The position numbers and the translations under genes were made by a program. A DNA stretch of 64,000 nt from Turnera subulata (Eukaryota > Streptophyta > Magnoliopsida > Malpighiales > Passifloraceae): the NCBI GenBank assembly GCA_028386065.3, contig JAKUCV010002172.1:33191-97190 (forward strand), given 5' to 3'. Positions 56,519-64,000 of the stretch are shown here, one piece after another; the first letter of the stretch is position 1, and each line of letters begins with the position of its first letter. A model generated the notes under the pieces. The model was not told the origin of the DNA, did no database searches, and was given only the letters and a program-made list of their open reading frames with translations.

Positions 56519-57933
56519 TGTGAACATCCAAATTTGACCCATGAACATTTTACTAAAATTAGATTCCAAACACGCTTAAACTTGAAGTTAATGAGGTGAT
56601 TTGATTTCGAGTGAAGGCATGATAAGAATTTAATTTAGTAGAGTTAATGTATTTTGGTAATCTAAACCTTTGTGCATTTAAACCTTAGGATTAATGAGAT
56701 GATTTAATCTTAGGGTAAAACATATAATAAGGTTTATATACATTAAAATATATTTCATTTCATTGCATGGGCTCCTTTAGTTGTTTTTAACCCAATTATA
56801 TTGAGATGATTTATCTTTGGGTTAGGAATGGGTTTAAGGGTCCAAGTAAACGAATTCTCCAGAGTTTATCCCGCCCATTATCACATTTATTACAAGCTAA
56901 TTTTAGCTCTGATTTTCGTGGAAAATCAGAGCCAAATCACCATTTTTGTAGGAATGTTGTTTTTGGTATGTTTTAGTATGACATAGGTGTTAATGTGTAA
57001 TTAATCTGTTATGGAGTGATTTAGGAGAGTGATAATCAAGTAATTGAGTGATTCTGGGTTGATTGGGGGTTTATTATGCGGTAGGATCAAATCAGAGTTG
57101 AATTAGGGGGATTGGAGGTCGGAAAAGGAAAGAACGGGTAACACGTGGGGTGACCGGCGGTCGTCGCGAGTGCTGGTGGACATCCCCACATGACCGCCAA
57201 CACAGTGGCGGTCATAGGTGCCCAGAATCCCCAATTTTTCCGATTTTGTTTCTAATTCGATCCTATGCGGTTTTGGACCAGATTTTCGGGCATAATCTTA
57301 ACCATTAAGAAGGTCCACGCCCCTAGGCTTCTCAGAACACTATAAATAGGACCCTTCACACACATTTCAGGGGACACACAATTTTTCTTACATACACACC
57401 TATAAGCCTTGAGTGCTTGGAGAAACTCTACCTCCCCAAGCCTAGAAATATATTCTTAAGTAGAAACTCTGGAGAAATTTTGTGGGAGCCATCAGCAGTA
57501 GTCTAGCAAGGAGGAGTCAAGAAGAGGACCAACCATTGAGCGTAGAAGTGGAAAGAAGGTGGGTGTAGAACTCAACCCATTACAAGGAGCTAGAGTAGGG
57601 CCATAAGAGGTAACACTTAACTCTTTTTGATTGACTCTTGCTGATCACATGATGATGCTTTTGATGATGGAAGTGGCCGATTAGTGCCATGTTTAGAACT
57701 ACGTGGCTTTGACCCTGGTCATTCGGGTACGTAGGTAGTCTCAACTTTACAACGGGATGCAAGCAAAATCTTCTTCTGCTCCCCCATTCTTTTATTTTCC
57801 ACACTTGCGCACCTGCACAAGGCATATTTGTATTCATCAATTGCACAAAGTCTCGACCCAACACGGATGGGTGTCTAACACCTTCCCATCCGTGACGAAC
57901 CCCTGATCCCATGTGTTTGGTTCGCCATGACCA
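56519..57933 (+). repeat. LTR of gypsy family Y, copy iii, 3'-truncated
   Basis: TGTGAACATCCAAATTTG to about TTCGCCATGACCA. TATAAATAG at 57341. The final 150-250 bp present in copies i and ii are absent because LTR D begins, so D probably inserted into this LTR. Confidence 0.7.
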
Positions 57934-57936
57934 TGT

Positions 57937-59517
57937 TGTTAGTAATATGCACAAAAGCCAATCATGGATGTTTATTTATAGTCATGTACATACACTTTAA
58001 GGTTATTCCAATAAGTATCGTTTATGAGATAAACGCTTGCACATACTTATAACCCTAGTATATATATATATTTGATATGTATATTCTTAAATGTCCCTAG
58101 TCGGTTATTATTACGGATGGGTTGTAATAATAAGTTAAGACTAGCGTATGTTGAGAATTTATATGTGATATGAATTCTACATACGGGTACAAGTTGGAGA
58201 ACTTGTGGACTGGACCGACCCACATAAGAACACTACATGGAACGTTATATGTATGTCATTAGTGGTTCTTATAGATGTGATTGTCCTCCGACCTGAGATC
58301 GTCAAGGTATCCAACATATGAATCATGTACTTTGATATTATTCCTAGTCACCCGTAACTGGGTGGACATAAGGGTAATCATTGGGTATATGCCGAGTATG
58401 TAGTGGGTTTTGATTGATCAAGAGGGGATTCGTCCAACCCATATAACGGGTATATTATCGGATGGTTTCTTGATAGAGTTGAACTGTAAATGCACGGCCG
58501 TGCTCGGATTATGATATGTTGATATCATTGGTATCCGTTTTACACAGTTAACTCGAGGATCAAGAAACCGAGATTAAACATATACGAGATTGACATATTC
58601 CATGTCTCGGTTTAATCTTGATAATGGGACGAAGGGACGATGACATATTCCGAGGCATAGAGAATCAGTACTGATCTTGTCGTTCGGGTAGCAATGATGT
58701 GTTGCTAGACGCCGCTCTTTGCTTATAATTGTAAAATGAGATTTTACAATTATTGCCGGACGTTACAAGTGCCTACAGGGTCACACACATAGAACCGTTG
58801 ATTCGAGCAGATGGTCGAACCGTGGTTGGACCATGGTTGGACCGGGTGTGGTTGGACCGTGGTTGGACCATGGTTGAACCAGGTCGTTTTGGGGTGGTTT
58901 GGTTCACTAAGCATCAGATTAGTGGAGCCATTATTGCAGCCTTGTGATGAATATTCCCACTAAGAGTTAGTGGAAACATGTTGGCCAAAGGTGTTGTCCA
59001 CTTTGACATGCCTTTGTGAGTTGGCATGCACATGCTTTTGTCTAAGGCATTATTCTTCACACTTGGGTTGGTTAGAACGTTTTTGTGTCTGAAAAATTCA
59101 GAGGATTGAGCCTTGAGAAGTGTTCTTGAGAGCTTGAGAAAACACACACTTACCCCTTTCTTTGTGAAAGAAAAGGAACACCAAAACACCACAAACACAA
59201 GCCCCGGTTTTACTCTTGCTAGCACATCAGTCCGGGGAGCTCGTTCTTGGATTCGTGTGACGATTCCGGGAAGGTCACGGTTCGTGTGGATACCGTAGAG
59301 GAGCAGGTCTTCTTCTTGCTCTAACTGATTCGTTCCAGCCTTCGTCTTGGTCTAGATGATTCGTTCCAGCAGTTGGGTGAAAGACCTCAACCGAACAAGG
59401 TACGAAATTTTGTTATACGGTTTATATGCTTCACATGTGGTTCTTGGCTAAGTTTCCTTTGCTTCCGCTGCATCTTTTGCTTGTATATGATTGTCATATA
59501 GCCTAGGGAAACTTACA
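57937..59517 (+). repeat. 5' LTR of copia D
   Basis: Start TGTTAGTAATATGCAC, end GGGAAACTTACA, about 1.58 kb; the start could be three bases earlier. A short GTGGTTGGACC repeat (about 58815-58880, five units) lies in the middle. Confidence 0.65.
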
Positions 59518-59518
59518 G

Positions 59519-59529
59519 TGGTAGCGGAG
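59519..59529 (+). other. Primer binding site of copia D
   Basis: TGGTAGCGGAG one base after the LTR end. Confidence 0.7.
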
Positions 59530-59974
59530 CCTTCTTGTGAAGCTCTAAACCGTGTAAATGATTCATATGTGATATGATCATCTAGAATGTGTAGGAATCA
59601 TTTTGTGTATGTGATATGCCAAATGATTTTGAACATGATGTCTTGGTGTTTTGGCAATTGATATGCTGCTTTTGATTTGGTATATATATGTGTTTTGCCA
59701 TTCAAATATATTCATATGCTTGATATGTCTTAGTGAATATGCATGATATGTTCTATGTGATAAAGCATGATCATGTCATATTGTCTTCAATTGTATGTAT
59801 GTGATACATATGTTGTTGAGGTTGATTTGTCAAAAGTGTTTTGACAACAAGAGGTTGATTGATATGAGATATCAATCAAGATGATTATGGCAGTAGGTCG
59901 AAGGGTTCGACTAAGAAAAACCGAGTGTCGGTTTGTGTTTCGAACGATTGTCGTTCAAGCAATGTTTGGCCAAA
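59530..59974 (+). other. Copia D leader, before the palindrome array
   Basis: Non-coding, rich in TGATATG/ATATG words; no ORF or other motif. Confidence 0.5.
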
Positions 59975-60774
59975 ACATCGATGTTGGTGTGACCAACATC
60001 GATGTTGGCATGAAGATTGGCCTTGGCCGAATCTCCAAAACATCGATGTTGTGTTTTCCAACATCGATGTTCTCATGCTAACACTCAACAACATCGATGT
60101 TTAAATGTTAAACATCGATGTTATTTGAGCTCGGCCAAATTGGTTTGAGTTCCAGATCTCCAACAACATCGATGTTTGAGTGTCAACATCGATGTTCTTG
60201 AGTTCCAGAACCCAAACATCGATGTTTAAATGTTAAACATCGATGTTATAATGCTACTGCCAAGATATTGAACTTTCAAGTACTCAAAACATCGATGTTT
60301 TAATGTCCAACATCGATGTTTTTGAGCTACTGCCAAATGGTTTGGAGTTCAAGTGCTCAAACATCGATGTTTAAGGGTCAACATCGATGTTTTATGCATT
60401 CGGCAACCTCCAACATCGATGTTTGATGGTCAACATCGATGTTTTGAGGGTTCGGCAACCTCCAACATCGATGTTTGCTTGAAAACATCGATGTTTTATG
60501 GATTCGCAAACTCCAAACATCGATGTTGAAGGGTTCAACATCGATGTTGTGGACTGTAGCGACTTCAACAGCAAATTGAGTACAGAAGGAGGCCGAATTG
60601 GTGTCTGGCCTGAACAGCAAAGTTGTAGCTCTACTTCTTAGCTTTCCAGGGACACCAAGTTTGCACAAATCCGAGCTCTATAGCTCCGGATATGGCCGAA
60701 ATACTAAGTGCTGCCAATTGTTGGCGAGAATCAGATTCTCATAGACATCGATGTTCATTTATGGACATCGATGT
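59975..60774 (+). repeat. Array of 22 ACATCGATGT palindromes in 11 phased pairs
   Basis: Exact 10-bp palindromes start at 59975/59996, 60040/60061, 60091/60112, 60166/60186, 60216/60237, 60289/60310, 60361/60381, 60413/60433, 60465/60485, 60517/60538 and 60745/60765. Within each pair the spacing is 20 or 21 bp; between pairs it is mostly 50-75 bp (four pairs at 52). Most copies extend to AACATCGATGTT. In RNA the two members of a pair can fold on each other as a 10-16 bp stem with a short loop. A decayed copy, ACATCAATGT, is at 60807. Confidence 0.95.
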
Positions 60775-61341
60775 TCACTTGCATTTTTGTTTTCCAAATT
60801 TGCTTAACATCAATGTATGATTTATCAAGAACAAGCATGTGATGTGTTGGAATTATATTTTGATGTAAAATATTAAGTTCTTAGTTGCCTTCCATGATGA
60901 GCACTAATCATTGCTTAGATCAACACTAGGTAGGTTTTGCCCTAGCAAGGTGCCTATGTTTATCCTAGCAAGGTTCGAGAGGATAATTGTAATATCCCGA
61001 TTGCTTGTTGTGGGTTTGGACTTAACTAGGTTACCTTAATAGGATTAAGAACCTAGAGGCAAGGGTTGAGCAATGTCTATAAGATAGACTTGGACAAGGT
61101 GTTGTTCACTCAACTATCCAAGAGTTACATAGAGATGTAATTGACAAGAGTTGTCTACCTAAATAGCTATGATGTAGGTGATCAGCCCTAGCTGACTTAT
61201 GTTGTAGTGAAATATGGATCTTGGCCTACTTATATAATTGTCTTGATTTATGTAGTAGGAGCACATTTAATAGAATTCCTTATTAAATGATTTGTATGCA
61301 TGACTATTATTTGTGTGAGTTGATCTTGTTGTAGAATTACC
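60775..61341 (+). other. Copia D leader, after the array
   Basis: Non-coding, with CCTAGCAAGGT repeated near 60940 and 60962; ends at the first gag ATG. Confidence 0.5.
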
Positions 61342-62030
61342 ATGGCACAAAACACTAGCACCTATTATTGCGATTGGTCCTAGAGTAGGACAAGCTGAAT
61401 AGGAATAGTTTCCTAGAGTGGCATCACATTTTGAGGATAGTCTTCAAACAAGAAAAATTTGTATGTCCTTGAAGGGCCTGTTCTTAATGAATTGGCGCCT
61501 AATGCTTCTAGGGGCAGAAGTAGATGCTTGTGAGAAGCATGTTGATGATGCATTGGATGTTGCATGCCTTATGCTAATTGCCATGGACTCTGAGCTTCAG
61601 AAGCAAGATGAGAACATGTGGGCGTTCGATATGATCGAACACCTGAAATTGCTCTGAGGAGAGCAAGTAAGGCATGGGAGGTACGAGACCTCTAAGGCAT
61701 TGTTCCAATGCAAGATGGCTGAGTTGTCACCCGTTGGACCTCATGTGCTCAAAAGTATTAGATACATTGAGAGCCTTGAGGGTCTTAGTTTCCTTGGAGA
61801 AGGAAAAGGGTAAAGCAATGTTAGACAAGAAGAAGAAATGTACCAAAAGGTTTGGTGCATATACATCTTCTTGTTCTCATGTGCTGATACCCAAGGGAGG
61901 TATTGCAAAGGTAGGAAATTGTTTCCGTTGCAATAAACCAGGCCATTAGAAATGCAACTGCCCTGTTTACCTTGAAGAGGTAAAGAAGCAGAAGGGAAGT
62001 GAGACTTCCGCTTCAGGTATTTTGTTATAG
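61342..62030 (+). pseudogene. gag: Copia D Gag, broken
   Basis: The ATG of ATGGCACAAAACAC at 61342 is the likely start, but several stops follow within 90 bp. Gag similarity is clear in 61418-61657 (EVDACEKHVDDALDVACLM) and, after a stop, in another frame at 61655-61810 (RYETSKALFQCKMAE). The CCHC knuckle CFRCNKPGH-stop-KCNC near 61920-61965 is broken by a TAG. Multiple frameshifts; dead. Confidence 0.8.
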
Positions 62031-64000
62031 AGGCTAATATCTCTACCTCTGCATCGTGGGTATAAGATACCGGATGTGGTTCTCACATTTGAGGAAATGT
62101 GAAGGAACTGAGAAAGAGTGGGAGATTGGCTAAGGATGAGATAAACCTACGCCTCGGAATTGGAGCAAGAGTTGCTACATTAGCCGTAGGGACTTTCTAT
62201 CTATCCTTACCGAATGGTTTGGTTTTAGAACTATACAATTGTTATTATGTGCCTACCATAAGCAGGAATTTGATTTCTGTGTCTTGTATGGACAAGAAAA
62301 GTTTTTCATTGATAATAAAGAACAATTGTTGTTCTATTTATTTCAATGAAATTGATTATGATGGTGCATTTTAAACGATGATTTGTATGTTCTAAACCTA
62401 GTGTCGCCTATCTATAACATTAATACGAAGAAGGTTAGATTACATGATTCTAGTGAAACCTATCTCTGGCATAGTCGTTTGGGCCATATAAACGAGACTC
62501 GTATTCCTAAACTCCACAAAGTTGGAATTTTAGACTCATTTGATTTTGAATCATATGAGACATATGAGTCATATTTATTAGGCAAAAGACTAAGGCTTCC
62601 TTTACGGGTAAAGGTGAAGAGCCTAGGACTTGCTAGGTCTAATACATACTGATGTATGCGGACCTATGTCTACACAGGCTAGAGATGGTTTTCAATACTT
62701 CATTACATTTACTGATGACATCAGTAGATACAGCTAAGTGTATCCAATGAGACACAAGTCAAAATCCTTTGAAAAGTTCAAAGAATTTAAGAATGAAGTA
62801 CAGAATCAGCTCGGGAAAAGTATTAAGATGCTTCGATCAGATCGAGGCGGTGAATACTTAGACCGAGAGCTTCTTGATAATCTAAAGGGTTGTGGTATAG
62901 TATCACAACTTACTCCACCGGGTATGCATACGGTATAGTGTATCCGAAAGGAGGAACAGAACCTTGTTGGACATGGTTCGTTCTATGATGAGTCAAGCTG
63001 ACCTTCTATTTCCTTTTAGGGACATGCATTATTGAGTGCTGCATTTACCTTAACCGTATTCCATCTATATCGGTCAAAAGACATCATATGAGATATGGGC
63101 TGGGAAGCGTCCCAACTAGTCTTTTATGAGGGTTTAGGGTTGTCATGCTTACGTGAGACGTAAAGCATCGGAATAACTCCACCCTAAATCTGACGAGTGC
63201 CTTTTGTATGATACCTTAAAGAGTATTATTTCTATAATCCCATAGAGCACAAAGTGTTTGTGGCTCGGACTGCTATTTTTCTAGAAATAGTGTTTATTTC
63301 TATAAGAATCAGTGGGAGGATAATAGAACTCGAAGAAGTTCGAGCTAAAAAGGCTGAGATGGAACAAAGGACAGGATCCGCAAGTTGTTGTGGATGAGAA
63401 TCCTGTACCTATAACACATGGACCGCGTAGGACGGATAGGACTCGGTATGAGCCTGAGAAATGTGGATTTCTTATGACCCATACCAGAGACGTGATGCTC
63501 ATAGACGAGAATGAGCCCACTTCCTATCAGCTGACCATTACGGGTCTTGACTCCAAGAAGTGGCTTGAAGCTACGAATTCGGAAATGGAATCCATGTATC
63601 AAGACAAGGTATGGACCTTGGTTGATCCACCTGAAAGGGTTAATCCTATAGGGTGTAAATGGGTTTTTGAGAAGGACCTACATGGATGGTAATGTGATTA
63701 CCTTTAAAGGGCAATTGGTTGCGAAAAGGTTTCAAGCAAGTTCATAGTATTGACTATGATGAAACCTTCTCACCAGTCGCCATAGTTAAATTCATCCAGA
63801 TTCTATAGGCTAATAGCTGCATGCCATGACTATGAGATATGGTATGCAAGTTGCAAAGGTCCATTTATGGACTTAAGCAAGCTTCAAGGAGTTGGAATCT
63901 TCGTTTTAATGATGTAATCAAAGAGTTTGGTTTCATTAAAGGTGAAGATGCTTCATGTGTTTACAAGAAGGTTAGTGGGAGCACTTTTGTTTTCTTGTTG
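62031..64000 (+). pseudogene. pol: Copia D Pol: protease, integrase, RT (broken, partial)
   Basis: The protease end and GPI region (62099-62640) have YVPTISRNLISVS and TYLWHSRLGHIN. Integrase (about 62640-63150) has DVCGPM, FTDDISRY with a TAA right after, and SDRGGEYLD; the region of the catalytic Glu is degraded. RT starts near 63500 (WLEATNSEMESMY, GCKWVFE). At about 63836 a deletion joins HDYEIW to CKLQRSIYGLKQASRSW, removing the block with the first catalytic Asp (DVKTAF-type motif). RT continues off the window. Not functional. Confidence 0.82.

Larger units (their letters stand above)
57937..64000 (+). mobile_element. Copia element D, cut by the right window edge
   Basis: LTR (about 57937-59517), primer site, a long leader with a palindrome array, then decayed gag, protease/integrase and RT. 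Integrase before RT makes it Ty1/copia. The Gag segment GEQVRHGRYETSKALFQC, the GPI motif LWHSRLGHIN and the RT wording differ from the SIRE copies; a Tork/Angela-like lineage is likely but inferred. The 3' LTR is outside. Confidence 0.8.

Noticed and set aside
59975..60774. CRISPR array
   Set aside because: The repeats are 10-12 bp palindromes in phased pairs, not about 30-bp repeats with uniform spacers, and the context is a plant retrotransposon.

Overview
This window is repeat-dense plant nuclear DNA. It contains Ty3/gypsy and Ty1/copia elements (including a Maximus/SIRE-type copia with a third ORF), hAT, Mutator-like (MULE) and Helitron-like DNA transposons, and MITEs. I see no convincing host gene, tRNA or rRNA in 64 kb. 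It reads as old angiosperm heterochromatin, probably from a eudicot (an inference from repeat types; no species is assignable).

Layout. 1-5378: a minus-strand Ty3/gypsy element (gag, protease, RT, RNase H) running off the left edge; its 5' LTR is at 3442-5378. It sits inside an LTR fragment (5379-5627) of copia element A. 5936-14433: copia A, with the front of gag missing, decayed pol, a downstream third ORF and a 3' LTR. 14434-17653: the 3' end and LTR of a gypsy family called Y here. 18175-41302: a very large nest. The outer shell is a MULE with long inverted repeats and a perfect 9-bp target duplication (GATTATTTT). Inside it are a probable Helitron (19711-40806), a complete copia element B with both LTRs (20152-34455), an hAT element with a broken transposase gene inside B (26463-30546), an hAT MITE (34785-35364) and a solo gypsy-type LTR (36771-39584). 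42064-43769: a second Y LTR, minus strand. 43770-48650: copia C, whose LTR is split by a second MULE that is itself split by an hAT MITE. 49003-51276 and 52800-55908: two more LTRs flanked by target duplications, lying in older LTR-like sequence. 56519-57933: a third Y LTR. 57937-64000: copia D, a different lineage, running off the right edge.

How the parts relate. Nothing here forms a working pathway. Every coding unit is broken by stops, frameshifts or deletions, and many of the stops are C-to-T changes (typically CAG to TAG), as expected of long-methylated transposon DNA. Copies A and B share two pol stops, so they come from a parent that was already defective, or from one copy duplicated afterwards.

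Most notable signals: (1) in the 5' leader of copia D, 22 exact copies of the palindrome ACATCGATGT in 11 pairs, each pair spaced 20 or 21 bp start to start; (2) the multi-level nest bounded by the 9-bp MULE duplication; (3) a direct repeat of an LTR end plus its flank (5379-5935 and about 14190-14753), suggesting a tandem duplication whose other half lies left of the window; (4) arrays of short GGGCC/GGCCC-type hairpins in several unrelated LTR-like regions.
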